Shown: positions 23,141 through 35,184 of the stretch, piece after piece
Position numbering within the stretch: the stretch's first letter is position 1
Layout of the letters: each line of letters opens with the position of its first letter
From: Pardosa pseudoannulata
Lineage: Eukaryota > Arthropoda > Arachnida > Araneae > Lycosidae
Direction: 5' to 3'
NCBI GenBank assembly: GCA_032207245.1
Contig: CM063502.1
Location: forward strand, 49,500,904 to 49,564,903
DNA length: 64,000 nt
The notes under the pieces: model-generated
Seen by the model: only the letters and a program-made list of their open reading frames with translations
The model's database searches: none
Told to the model about the DNA's origin: nothing
Program-made: the position numbers and the translations under genes

Positions 23141-25838
23141 TTAGGTTACGCTACCAGATTGTACAACATAAAATGTTAGTTTTGTAAATTTTAATTCTCA
23201 AGGGATTAATTAACACGGAAAAATATGCGGGAATTATTAAAGAGTATGCTTATCCTAATATTTTGAAGGTTTCCCATATTTTTCACAAGAAATATTTGAA
23301 AAATAATAAAGCACATTGCCGAACGCAAAGTAATTACTTTTTATATATTAGGTTAAATCTTATAAAGATTATCTTGATATTTTTCTAAGGACAGGAAATG
23401 GTTAAGAACTTAAACCCATAAAAATGTATGATTGTAACTCGGGAAAATTTTAAAATGTAAAGCTTCCAACTTTACATTTACTTAAAAAAACTTAACTTAA
23501 AAAATATTCACAATGTTTAGAACAATGGAAATTATCATAAAACTATATATTATACCGTTACGCATTATATTTGTTATTAAGGAAAATATGGAATAACTCA
23601 GTGATTATGTTAAAAAAATAAAGATTTTATTTCATGCCTTAAACGATAATAGAATAGTAGTTAGTTTTACTGTGTTATTTTTAAAACGAAAATTCTATTT
23701 AATTTATTAATGAGTGTTTAATAAAAAGTAAGGAAAAGAATTGCAGAATCAAAAATGTGTATAGGTATTATATTACTATTTGCTATTATGCAAGTTAATT
23801 ATGTAAAATTATTCATAATTAATGTTACGAGTATAGTGCCTCAATCTTTAAATAAGTTTCATTGCAATATTTCATTTTGAAATTATTAAAAAAAAAAAAA
23901 ATCCAAGTCAATTTTCCCACCGTAGTTTTTTTTGTCCTTAAGTTTATGAATCAATGTTGTGTGCCTAAGTTAGTTGTAATCAAAGTTACATATTTTTTAA
24001 AATAAAAATTTAGACGGTTGAAACAAACTTAATTTTGTAACTTGAATCTGAAATTCTGAAAATTCTAGTAGACAGTATCACTCATCTCACGTAGGAAATT
24101 TAAAATTTCTGAAACAGTTTATGACAAGAAATAAAATTACAAGACCTTGGAATTTCAAACAAATAAATAAAGCAAGCTTTACTTAATTAACTGTTCAGTA
24201 AAAAAGTTAAAACATAATACATTATGATGTCAGCAAATGTTGTTCAAAAATAGTTCAAACATCTCATTAATTTTTTTCAATCAGTTTTTTTTTTGTCATC
24301 ACTTTTTAAGAATGAAAGCAATTTTTTACAGACTCCGTTTCTAAACTTTTTTAATGGAAAAAAGAAATGTTATCCTTTGCCAGAGATTTATGTTGGAATA
24401 AGGATGAAGAGTAGATTTTATGCATTTTATAACAGTTTGTCGTTAATGGAAGATCAGAAGTAAGAGAGATTATAATTCTTATCTCGCTAAAAGTTCTTAA
24501 TTTTTCCAAAATAATCTGAATGGGGATATTTGAAGTCATTTATTAAACTTTTCTTACTTTTACATACAATGAATTTAAGAGATAGAGAATGAAAGTACGA
24601 GTTAATCCTTATGTCATGAAAATTGCAAATGATGTATGACTTATAAGTATCGTTAAATTAAAAATAATCATTGTAAAAATAAACTTATTATCTCTTATAT
24701 CTTTGAATGGTTACAAAGCCTTAAATATAAATTTCTTAACACTGTAAATTAAAGTTAATAATTTTTATTTCTTAATAATTTTTATAACTATTTCGGATGT
24801 ATTCTTATTTTTGAGAAATTAACAAAATCTTAAGAGTACATAAAATTCCGCTCTTTTAAAAGTGTACTACAGTAAAAAAAATAGCTTCAACATTAACGTG
24901 ATCTTTAGTAATATAGTTAATGCATTATTTCTTTCAAACAAAACATTTTCTGATGCAAATGTGAATATAACAATAATATTTAGTATTGCGATTAATTTCA
25001 GTTTCTAATTCGCTTAGAGATCTAAAAGAATATCATTGAAACAAGCTTGCTTTTTAATCTAAAAAATTTTCAGATCTTTTACGCGTTTTTGAGGTCTTAA
25101 CTTTTTACTAATTCTGAGGTTAGATGTATAGTATTTGAGTGTCATTTGTTCTTAAAAATTGGCTTACAACACTTCTAACAAGCCTTGCATGTGGTCATAT
25201 TATGAATATCAAATGATATTTTAAGGTGCCAAAATGAAAGTAAAATTAAAAGCAGTTTTTTCGAGTACTGAGAACTTATTTGTCAGGATTTTATTCTAGG
25301 ACTTGTAAAATTATGTATTTTTTAACAAATTTTTTAAAAAATATAACTTTTAAGAATAATTACACGTGAAATGAACTGTTCTTATGAATAATAAAATTTG
25401 TTTTATTCACTTTATTTGTTAGATTGTTGATTTCAAGTTTGTATGTTATTGATATATATCAGACATAATTTTGACCCCTGAGAATATTAATAATTTTGTA
25501 TTTAAATTGAAACACAAACTTTATAGTAATTGAGTACACTAATAAAATTGTTTCCAGAATTGACATACCCATAACCTATGAATGAACTAAACCAAAGTTA
25601 TGGATAAATCCGCAACTAAATAGTAATTTTATAAATGATTTTTTATACCATCTAGAAAATAGGTGACAAAATTGTTCAGAATCTTAAAACACCATAAGTA
25701 TCTTTTAATAATGTAAAAAGAATATTTTTACGATTATTTTATTTATTTTTTATTCATATTTGAAATGTTTTTGCTTGCCAATTAAATTTTCTGTTATGTC
25801 AATCTTGGAATATGTCATGTAGTTGTCATCCTAAATAA
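23141..25838. other. AT-rich spacer, nothing recognised
   Basis: No repeat family, RNA gene or persuasive frame. Frames of about 60 codons (for example 24351-24539) are of random composition. Confidence 0.5.
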
Positions 25839-25873
25839 TTAGCAGACCGTAGTGCTCCAAACCAAAACCAAGC
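25839..25873 (+). mobile_element. SINE tail fragment
   Basis: GCAGACCGTAGTGCTCC followed by AAACCAAAACCAAG is the last part of the local SINE family. The head and body are missing. Confidence 0.75.
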
Positions 25874-26178
25874 CTTGGATTAGATCCTAGTCAATTTTAA
25901 AATGAAATTTACTTCGTTGAATTTCTAAACAAATGTGAACAGATAAAAAGTGCTTAAACTATTGTTTTAATGATTTGATTATCTCCCAATGTTAATAGAT
26001 ATTATTCTTAACTCTTTTTACACCAGTTACTTAAAAAACTTGCAAAAGTGTGCTCTCTACCAGCTTGAACAAGTTTTAGTTGTTTACCAGAAAAAACGAC
26101 CTTGTAAAACTTATAAGTCATTTATCCCTCATTATCAACATATTGAAGTGCTGAAATTATGGTGATTTAAACGAAATG

Positions 26179-26236
26179 GGTCGATAATGTCGACCTGTTA
26201 TTACAGTTTTTTTGATTGGGTCGATGAAGCCGACAT
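26179..26236. repeat. Two short GTCGA hairpins
   Basis: GGTCGA-TAATG-TCGACC at 26179-26195 is a perfect 6-bp stem. GTCG-ATGAAGC-CGAC at 26220-26234 is a second, weaker one. Both follow GGGTCGAT, so they look like a duplicated motif. A TTAA lies just upstream (26167-26170), but no matching far end was found. Confidence 0.6.
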
Positions 26237-27641
26237 ATCCTTAGCATGAAAATTGTAATGTGATCTGTAAGATATAATTGTTATATAATTCATTTTTAGG
26301 TTTTTATGCCAATGAAAAAATATTTTTAGTATATGAATTTTTCTTTTTTTGTTAAATTAATTTTAAACATAACTTATAATTCATGAAAGTTTTTATTTGG
26401 TGTGCTTTTCAAATGCAGAGATAAATTTTCATAAAAATTAGGTTTTGATTCTATAGTATCAGATATTTGAAAGGTTTTTTCCGTTTTCTATTAAGACGAA
26501 TTAGTTTTTGTAAGTGTGTACATATTTAACTGTTTTCATAATATAAGTCACCAATATCTTAACATTTTTATTTTTATTATGAAAAAAAGGATCATAAAAT
26601 ATATTTCAAATTTTGAAGCTTTAGGTTATAAGATTTTTTGCATTCTGTCGTAAATGTTAACTAATTCAATAATATTTAAATTTTTAATAGAGCCTAAATT
26701 AAACTATGATATCGGTAAAACTCTTTTTACTAGATATACTACATTTATATTGTCGTAATTCCCTACCTTTTATAGAGTAATGGTTTCAAAAGATTATCTT
26801 TTATTGTAACTCATCCAATTTCCTTTGGCTAAAAAAGAGATGTTAATAAATAGTTAAAATGAGTAGGAAGTTCCCCTGTCTTTGTAAATAAACTAAACAG
26901 CATTATGGAATAAAAAGAAATAACTAGTCCCAACCAATTAAATTCGGTTAAAAAAGAAACTCGAGAATGTTTCTGGTCGTTCGCAGCCAGAAAAGTGCAG
27001 CACAGCAATGAAAGTGGGAAGCCTTTTCTCTAGTTTAATGCCCTGGTAAAGGCTAGCACTTAGATTAAATTTAGACATTCAACAGTGAAAAAAGAACACA
27101 CTGTAATTTTTCTTGCATCATTAAGTCGATGAGTTGGACCTTTTGTATATAGCTTAGGATCCTTTCTGGACAAGAAATAATTTGAGATCAAGTTTTAGTA
27201 ACATCTTTCTTCAGTTAATGGTTAACAATTTTCACTTTCTTTGAAGCTTTTTCGTTCTATTAAACTTCTTTAAACTTTTGATTTCTAGCAGTTTCACTAA
27301 GAAATATGTATTTTTTAATATTACAAATTCTGAAAAGAGATATAAATTTAGATTATATTTTATAGTACTCCTAAAATTTGATCGTTGGAGAAAAATATTT
27401 AATTATATGAGAAATAAAACCGAAAACCTGATGACTTATAAACCTGAAAACCAATATATATTAGGCATGCATTATTATTTTTTCTATAGGTATTACATAA
27501 ACTAAAATATTGTATACAAAGATTTTATTAGAGAAAGGTGCAGAAAGAAGTAAACTCATAGTATCTCAGTACTTTATGCACTAAAGTCTTAATACCATTT
27601 TTACAGAAATAATACCGTTTTTACTAAATTGCACTGATATA
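26237..27641. other. AT-rich spacer
   Basis: Around 26950-27050 a less AT-rich patch holds a short frame (KKKLENVSGRSQPEK) and a GTAAAG at its end; this is too little to call an exon. Confidence 0.4.
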
Positions 27642-27848
27642 CAGTCTGCTGGAGTAAAATGGGTAGAAAAAGTGATTTTTCATTTAGCACTCTTTTTACC
27701 TTAAGAAAAACTATAAACAAGCAGTTTTTTTTTTGCGTATATTCATGCAATGAGTTCATTACCATCATTGTTAAAATAGTTTTATACAGTTTCTTAAATT
27801 TCAAATTTATAATTCTTTACTAATTTTTATGCCCATTTTACCCCACTG
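27642..27848. mobile_element. Short pogo-related element with TAAAATGGG ends
   Basis: The left end reads CAGTCTGCTGGAGTAAAATG after a TA dinucleotide; the right end is GCCCATTTTACCCCACTG. These are imperfect inverted repeats of the same kind as the ends of the larger element that starts here. About 205 bases long with no coding capacity. It may be a MITE joined to the pogo element or a rearranged part of it. Confidence 0.55.
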
Positions 27849-27863
27849 GTGGGGTAAAATGGG
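27832..27863. repeat. Back-to-back terminal repeats (32-bp palindrome)
   Basis: CCCATTTTACCCCAC and GTGGGGTAAAATGGG face each other with only TG between them. Each arm is a terminal repeat copy, so this marks a join of two element ends. Confidence 0.9.
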
Positions 27864-29729
27864 TATTGATTAAAAAAGGTTAATAATTACACAAATTTTA
27901 ATTAAAACTTGATTTTTTAGCTAGGAATATATTTATTTGTAATATAATTACATTTTATGTTGGAAAACTGCAATGGCCACAGTTAATAAGTTGAGGTTCC
28001 TTTAAAATGTTAATAATTGATCCTTCTGTACAATAACAGTATCATAAGTATTTGGGAAAATGCAAAATTCACCAATTGGTGATTTCTTTACACATTTCAG
28101 TATATCTTCCCAATCCATGACAGTAATCTGTCCAATAAAGATTTTTATTGAATTTTTCCCAGCATATTTTACGACAACTCTATTGCCGGTCATTATTTTA
28201 CGTAAGTCAAAGTTACAATTTGAGATTAAAACATTTCTGGTCAGATTCAAATCTGATTTAGAAATATTTCTTTTGCCTTTTTTAACAACATTACTTTTTT
28301 GGTGGATTTTGTATGTTTTTGTAAAGAGTAATTTTTTCTCAAAGGTGTTCTGCTACACCAGAAACAGTCATCACTATTCCGGCCTTAGTTTGTAGCCGAT
28401 TTATTTTTCGTCTGGTCTTTTCTAAGGCTTTTTTATATTCCCTTTAACTGCAGTGGTGAAATTGTTGTAAGGATGACCTTTAAATCCTTATAAAGGGAAG
28501 AAATTGCAAAATTTGAAGTTGTTGAACTGGAGGTTGAGTAGAAAGACCTTCCACAGTAGCTATAGTTTAACGCTGTACAACACTTGTTTACTGTTAACTT
28601 GTAACTTATGTTTACTGTTATTTCTCCATTTTCAGTTAAGCCTATTTTGTGTTCAACAGCAGTTTTGTAGATAAAACCGCGTTTTATCTTGTCCAGCTGC
28701 TTTAAAAGTTTTTAATGTATTTTAACCCTTCACCGTGTTTAAATACTTATTTAAGCAGGTTAGAGAATGTCGCTTTGGACACTTTTTGAAGACTTATCTC
28801 CCTGTGCCGCCTTTTCAGGATTTTTCTTCAGACAAGCTTCATTGGAGCAAATATTCCAACATTCAAAAGTTGCATGGAATGGCTTGAGTTTGGTGGGAGA
28901 CAGAGGATGATGATGCTACTCTTCATCGCTTGTTTTTCTGTCTTATAATTTAAGTGACCACCATGACAATAGAATATCAAAAGAATGGGTTTTTCAATGT
29001 GTTCCACTTGTTTGAGAAAATGTCCCATCCAATATTCAAACATTGTATTATGTATCCACTTGACTTTGTTTAGACATGTAATGTATCAAATGGTCCATCC
29101 TTGGTCCAAGTATCATATAAATTTAGGCTTTTTTACACAGGGAAAGGTGGAAAAAATTTCCAGTCGCAGATGTAAAAAACGGCCATGTAAACACATGTAT
29201 TTTCAGTCTTACAATCTCAATTTTACTATTTTTGTCTTAATCTACGCTATACCACAACAAATAAATTATAAAAAGTACCATGCAATATTATTTACACTAA
29301 AATTGAAGGGCTGGTTTAAATCATTACATCTAAAAATGTAGAATTTTATAATAAATTGCTAAGCATAACCAATACCCATTTTCCGCCATCATACAAAAAT
29401 AATCATTAAACATAAAATATTGAAAATATTTCTTGTCTGTTTTTGAAAAACTTTCATTCAGTAACCCTTGCAGTTGATTAATGAAAAAATATTGACGATA
29501 AAGTAAATAAATATTTTTGAAAGTTTTTAAGCCCTTAGTAAAGAAGAATGTATTCCTGACTTATAAACAAGGTGATCTATGTTGTCAGATGCAATATATA
29601 AAACTTTTTAAGGAAAATAAATGTTCCCAACAACTGTCTGAAAACATACAAAAATAAAATATAATTGTTAAAGGTTTTGATGTCTTAAGTAAATTATAAA
29701 AAATAACCATTTTACCCCACCAGACCCTG
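27846..29729 (-). mobile_element. Pogo/Tigger-type DNA transposon, dead
   Basis: The left end CTGGTGGGGTAAAATGG (27846-27862) is matched in inverse by CCATTTTACCCCACCAG at 29707-29723, which continues to ACCCTG. Ends beginning CAG with TA targets fit the pogo group. A further, imperfect copy (AATACCCATTTTCCGCCATC) lies inside at 29371-29390. The interior carries transposase remains on the minus strand. At 1.9 kb it is shorter than a full element, and the N-terminal DNA-binding part was not found, so it seems internally deleted as well as mutated. Confidence 0.75.
28002..29170 (-). pseudogene. Pogo-type transposase remnant (DDE_1 domain)
   Basis: This would have cut and moved the surrounding element in the nucleus. 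Reading the minus strand: about 29180-29120 gives FFTSATGNFFHLSLC, like the strand before the second catalytic residue. The region 29043-28828 gives EKPILLIFYCHGGHLNYK and LPPNSSHSMQLLNVGIFAP, matching the conserved LLIxDGHxSH and LPPxxSHxLQPLDVGxF motifs of the DDE_1 family. The catalytic D of DGH is Y here. The region 28250-28002 gives VVVKYAGKNSIKIFIGQI and EFCIFPNTYDTVIVQKDQ, like the small domain often found at the C-terminus of these transposases. Stops and shifts separate the pieces; it cannot be functional. Confidence 0.8.
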
Positions 29730-30405
29730 GTTGTTTGTGCTTGTCAGTAACAAAAGTCAGTGTCTGAAACATTTACAGAGTGAATTGTATTTCCACGATT
29801 ATTTCTCATTTACCTATTACTGATACAGATGAACAGTCTCTACAACGATGGTCACTCGAAATAAAAAGGATCAAACTGTACTTATAGAAAAAATAACTAT
29901 CTAAACTTATTCTTACGATTCCTTTTTGTAATGGAAATATATCTGTGAATATTAAAATAAATTGGACTTATGCCGCAAGTACACTAAGCTGATAATATTT
30001 TACGTAAAAAACTGACATTACCATAGCAAAAGGTTCAAATATGTAGTGTTGACGAAAATTATTGAACACATTTCATGATTGTAAAAATAAAGAAACTGAG
30101 ATGAGTACATGGTTATTGTTTTCTTGGAAAATCGATTTCAAACAGTGTTGTATAATATACTTAAAAAATTAATCATACTTAGAAATGCCATCTTTTCCGA
30201 TAAAATAATTTTCCATTTTTCTGTTCATGTTAATCGTCCCATTGACAACAGTTAATATTGATCGACATGATGTTTAATCTAGGGTACTGAATGTCCTTAT
30301 GCAATAAGAGAAAGCACGTTAATAGCTCGAAAGTTTCTTTGTTGCGCTTTGAATGCAAATAAAATTTTTGAACCAGCTAGACTACTTTGCTGTTTCTTAA
30401 TTTGA
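29730..30405. other. Spacer between pogo element and tandem duplication
   Basis: AT-rich, no repeat family identified. It is present once only, so the duplication starts at about 30406. Confidence 0.45.
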
Positions 30406-30410
30406 GGCTG

Positions 30411-30850
30411 ACGATGTTCAAATTATCTTTCAACAAAACTACGTTCCATCACATAGTAGTTCCTTAATTCAAACGGAACTATCAAACCCTTTTCTGATCA
30501 ATAGATTAGTCGAACCAGATTGACACCATTGCTGTTAAGATCCCCCGACATTACACCTTTTGACTTTCTCTTTTGGAGGTATGTTAAGGAACGAGTGTAA
30601 GCAACTAGTACCGGATATTGCTGATATAAAACGATGAACTGCTGAATTCAGTGGAGGAATACTTGTTGAAATACTGTAAAACTCTTTAAAAGCTTGAAAC
30701 TCTTAAGTATTTTACCTGCCACATATGGAGCTTATATTTAACTTATTTAATGTTTTTAAATTACTTAAATAAACAATAATCGTGCACTTTCATTGTCCCC
30801 CCCCTTTTTTAATATTAAATGAGGTTTATTATTTTGGACCACCTTGTATA
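30411..30850 (+). pseudogene. Mariner-like transposase C-terminal relic
   Basis: The translation begins with FQQNYVPSH (30428-30454), corresponding to the FQQDGAPPH block around the second catalytic residue (D changed to N). It continues after a frameshift with RSPDITPFDFLFWRYVKERV (30538-30597), corresponding to the RSPDLTPLDFFLWGYVK motif before the last acidic residue. The sequence ends near TTTTGGACCACCTTGTA, a probable terminal inverted repeat, next to TA. No 5' half or matching left end was found. It was already dead when the surrounding unit duplicated. Confidence 0.75.
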
Positions 30851-31139
30851 GTTAATAATTTATTATGTCAGTCTGTGAAGTTTATTTTCAAATACTGCTA
30901 GCATTGTGTGTTTTATGGATTAAACCTGATCAATTTTAAAATCCACAAAATAAGTTTTCACTATAATAATGAATCTGAAAGATAAGTTCATATAACCATT
31001 TTTCATTCTAGAAAAACAGTTTATTTTTATTTCGAGTGAGTGCCCATCAGTATATACATTCCTTATAAATTGCATCTGTATCAACAATAAATAATCTAAA
31101 TTACATTGTTAAAACCTTGCTTATTTTACCGAGTGAAGT

Positions 31140-31305
31140 TCGAATGTGTAAAGCCGACTATCTTCAGTACTGGAGTTCGCCTGTTCGGATACGGCTGCTT
31201 CCATGTATCTTCATAGTCGTACAAAATCGTTTTCCAGCAGTAGCACTCGTTCTCATCAGCCGTTGTTAGCAAAGAAGCAGAGAGATACAAACCAAACCCT
31301 ACTTG
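31140..31305 (+). mobile_element. SINE relic in duplication copy 1
   Basis: Strongly diverged copy: TACTGGAGTTCGCCTGTTC, CATGTATCTTCATAGTCGTA and TCTCATCAGCCGTTGTTAGC, then ACAAACCAAACCC. The order matches the SINE family head, body and tail. The second copy is at 32750-32915. Confidence 0.65.
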
Positions 31306-31599
31306 CTTTCTGATTTTCTTTTGAACGTTAAATGGATAACTCGCAACTTTTCAGAACCAGTATTAATCAAATACACGGAAACTTCAATATATCGTTCTCT
31401 CATTATTAGTGTTCTCATCTTAGTCATTCGATTCATCTGTTCCTGATTATGTTATAATTTATACCATATTGGATCTTATAATTAGTGTTATAAATAAATC
31501 ATATACTCACAGTGACACATTTCATTGAATTTCTGCATTCATTTTCCTGATTCACCGCTTTTCTTTTCCGTCTTCATGGACAGCGATGTTTCAAATTCC

Positions 31600-31672
31600 A
31601 AATATTAGCCCTTGTGTTGCAAAAAATTAGACCGTAATACTCCAAACCAAATTAAACCAAACCAAATCAAAT
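31600..31672 (+). mobile_element. SINE tail in duplication copy 1
   Basis: TTAGCCCTTGTGTTGCAAAA, then ATTAGACCGTAATACTCC and a long imperfect (CCAAA)n tail. It is 5' truncated or internally deleted. The second copy is at 33210-33282. Confidence 0.8.
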
Positions 31673-31799
31673 TCCCAATATACACCTACTTTATACAGAA
31701 TAAAAAAAAAAAAAACCTCATTAACTGAAATCTGATAGGAGAAAAATGTAGTTACTATTGATAATTCTATAAGTTTAATGAGAAATATTTTTTGTTTCG

Positions 31800-31985
31800 T
31801 TTGGTTTGAATCACTACGATCCTCTGTTTTCTACACGTGGGTTAAAGAGACCTCGACCTACTGCATAAAGCAGATTACGAACGGATATGAATATCTATTC
31901 AAGCAGAGGGATTAGAAATTTTCGAACTTCGATATCTAAGACACACAAATCTGCAATTCATCCATAATTCGGTGAAATATATATT
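31800..31985 (-). mobile_element. SINE relic, minus strand, in duplication copy 1
   Basis: Begins with the inverted tail (TTTGGTTTGAATCACTACGA), then CTACACGTGGGTTAAAGAGA and a decayed tRNA-like head. It is nearly full length and highly diverged. The second copy is at 33408-33593. Confidence 0.7.
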
Positions 31986-32015
31986 GTACTTGGACATCAG
32001 TGGAAGTAAAAAATT

Positions 32016-33623
32016 GGCTGACGATGTTCAAATTATCTTTCAACAAAACTACGTTCCATCACATAGTAGTTCCTTAATTCAAACGGAACTATCAAACCCT
32101 TTTCTGATCAATAGATTAGTCGAACCAGATTGACACCATTGCTGTTAAGATCCCCCGACATTACACCTTTTGACTTTCTCTTTTGGAGGTATGTTAAGGA
32201 ACGAGTGTAAGCAACTAGTACCGGATATTGCTGATATAAAACGATGAACTGCTGAATTCAGTGGAGGAATACTTGTTGAAATACTGTAAAACTCTTTAAA
32301 AGCTTGAAACTCTTAAGTATTTTACCTGCCACATATGGAGCTTATATTTAACTTATTTAATGTTTTTAAATTACTTAAATAAACAATAAACGTGTACTTT
32401 CATTGTCCCCCCCCTTTTTTAATATTAAATGAGGTTTATTATTTTGGACCACCTTGTATAGTTAATAATTTATTATGTCAGTCTGTGAAGTTTATTTTCA
32501 AATACTGCTAGCATTGTGTGTTTTATGGATTAAACCTGATCAATTTTAAAATCCACAAAATAAGTTTTCACTATAATAATGAATCTGAAAGATAAGTTCA
32601 TATAACCATTTTTCATTCTAGAAAAACAGTTTATTTTTATTTCGAGTGAGTGCCCATCAGTATATACATTCCTTATAAATTGCATCTGTATCAACAATAA
32701 ATAATCTAAATTACATTGTTAAAACCTTGCTTATTTTACCGAGTGAAGTTCGAATGTGTAAAGCCGACTATCTTCAGTACTGGAGTTCGCCTGTTCGGAT
32801 ACGGCTGCTTCCATGTATCTTCATAGTCGTACAAAATCGTTTTCCAGCAGTAGCACTCGTTCTCATCAGCCGTTGTTAGCAAAGAAGCAGAGAGATACAA
32901 ACCAAACCCTACTTGCTTTCTGATTTTCTTTTGAACGTTAAATGGATAACTCGCAACTTTTCAGAACCAGTATTAATCAAATACACGGAAACTTCAATAT
33001 ATCGTTCTCTCATTATTAGTGTTCTCATCTTAGTCATTCGATTCATCTGTTCCTGATTATGTTATAATTTATACCATATTGGATCTTATAATTAGTGTTA
33101 TAAATAAATCATATACTCACAGTGACACATTTCATTGAATTTCTGCATTCATTTTCCTGATTCACCGCTTTTCTTTTCCGTCTTCATGGACAGCGATGTT
33201 TCAAATTCCAAATATTAGCCCTTGTGTTGCAAAAAATTAGACCGTAATACTCCAAACCAAATTAAACCAAACCAAATCAAATTCCCAATATACACCTACT
33301 TTATACAGAATAAAAAAAAACAACCTCATTAACTGAAATCTGATAGGAGAAAAATGTAGTTACTATTGATAATTCTATAAGTTTAATGAGAAATATTTTT
33401 TGTTTCGTTTGGTTTGAATCACTACGATCCTCTGTTTTCTACACGTGGGTTAAAGAGACCTCGACCTACTGCATAAAGCAGATTACGAACGGATATGAAT
33501 ATCTATTCAAGCAGAGGGATTAGAAATTTTCGAACTTCGATATCTAAGACTCACAAATCTGCAATTCATCCATAATTCGGTGAAATATATATTGTACTTG
33601 GACATCAGTGGAAGTAAAAAATT
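32016..33623 (+). repeat. 1.6-kb tandem duplication, copy 2
   Basis: Direct continuation of copy 1 with no spacer. The end (GGAAGTAAAAAATT) is the same as the end of copy 1, then unique sequence follows. It repeats the mariner-like relic (32021-32460) and the three SINE relics. Confidence 0.95.
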
Positions 33624-33889
33624 TAATTCCGTATCCATTCTTTAAGAGTTATAAAATTAAATACACCCAACACTGTTTTTATACCTATTTATACGACTAG
33701 ATATTATTATTAGTTTATTTTGTTACAATGTCAATTCCCTAAAATAATCCGAAGATAACTGAACTAGTTTTTATATAATAGATTATTTTAAAATTTGTTA
33801 TAAAATTAAGAATTTCTAATAGCTTATGATAAAACTGGTTTAATTCGTTATACCCCCATGTTGCATAAGAAGACTATTTTGTTTGTTGA
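33624..33889. other. AT-rich spacer
   Basis: Nothing recognised between the tandem duplication and the old triplicated segment. Confidence 0.45.
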
Positions 33890-34720
33890 TAATGTCCTGC
33901 AACACTGGAATTAATAAATTTTACTTTCTGATTTGCAGTTTATATTTTATAGAAAAGAGTCATTTGTCGATGGGTTATATTTATATGAAATAAACTTTGG
34001 ATTTGGTAAATACAAAAAACAAAATGGAGATTGTAAAAATATTTCACAAATGTAGTTTATTTTGTATTAAAATTATTTTGTGCAAAGTAATTGACACTAG
34101 TTATAACAAATATACTTTTTTTATAAAAATTATAATTTTCAAAATATATTTTAGTAATTTCTTTATTTTTTACTTGCTTAATATAACATATGAGTAAACA
34201 TTCTTTTTGAATAACAAAGGGTTTGAAGATTTTTAAAACAATACATAATAAGCTCTAAATTCCTTGACATTGTTCTTATACATAAAATTTAAAAACTAGC
34301 TTTTGATTCTTTCAAAGCTTTCTGAAATTAGTAAGTTATGTCCGCAGCAATACTCCATTTCTAGAATGAATATTTGTAAAGCTAAAATGGATTGTGTAGG
34401 TTTTAAAACGAATATAGCTAGGAGAGATTTATTGGATTTCATGCTGAGATGAGAGAGAACTATAACTACTGTTTTAGGTTTTGTATATATTTGAGATTTA
34501 GAATAACAGTAGAAAAATGTTATTTCAATAAATCTCAATTTAATGTATAATTGATTATTTCCATGTATCCTCCATGCGAGGTAAAAACAAAACCCATAGT
34601 ATTTAATCCTGTTTGAGATTTTACAAAATTTAATACTTTAATGATACTGTGCGAAATTTAAAGGAAATTTAGTATAATATAAATAGTAGCAGAACTCAAA
34701 TTTTAAATTTAATGTTGTTA
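33890..34720 (+). repeat. Old triplicated segment, copy A
   Basis: Homologous to 35185-35990 and 36945-37625. Landmarks are TCCTGCAACACTGGAATTAAT (shared with B), TTCTGAAATTAGTAAGTTATG, AAAATGGATTGTGTAGG, AGATTTATTGGATTTCATGC and CCATGTATCCTCCATGCGAG. Identity is highest in 34310-34560. No shared reading frame survives across the copies, so it does not look like a gene family. Confidence 0.8.
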
Positions 34721-35184
34721 TATTTACTAATGACAGTGTGAAAAGTTAAACACATGAGTCAGAGTCAACTCGAATTGAGGCGAATGGATTAGCCTTCCGT
34801 TATGGAGAGCACCTCTAGGTTAAAAGAACGACTTTGTATAAAGTGAGTCCTCATAATTTCGGAACAGGGACTAAGCGAAAGACCTCAGACTTGGACTGGC
34901 TGCTCTAGAGGTTTCACATAAGAACTTGGAGGATATTGTAGTCAAGAACGTATTTCACATTTTCCACCCGCCATTAATTAACACGGCGGATCTTTGGTCG
35001 TTTAAACCTTGAATCCACAATATTCCTGTTATGGCTTGGATGCCTTTGCTAATTGTGCTATCACAACTCTTAAATTTAGTACAAGGTTTATAATGCAATG
35101 TATTAATACTTAACATCAAACTGTTACATATCTGCAACAAATCTAAAAATGGATGCCATTTACACAGTGAGCTTTTAATAGTGA
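34721..35184. other. Unique sequence between triplicated copies A and B
   Basis: Less AT-rich at 34755-34960, with CATGAGTCAGAGTCAACTCG at 34754. A minus-strand frame of 122 codons covers 34955-35323 and runs across the edge of copy B. It matches no family I know, and its lower half is ordinary AT-rich sequence. Confidence 0.35.

Larger units (their letters stand above)
30406..32015 (+). repeat. 1.6-kb tandem duplication, copy 1
   Basis: GGCTGACGATGTTCAAATTA opens both this unit and the next, exactly 1,610 bases apart. By eye I find only four substitutions and a 2-base length change in an A run across the unit. It contains a mariner-like relic (30411-30850) and three SINE relics (31140-31305, 31600-31672 and 31800-31985). 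At such identity the duplication is very recent, or it is an assembly error. Confidence 0.95.

Noticed and set aside
28060..29341. Plus-strand frames of 111 and 118 codons
   Set aside because: They are shadows of the minus-strand pogo transposase remnant.
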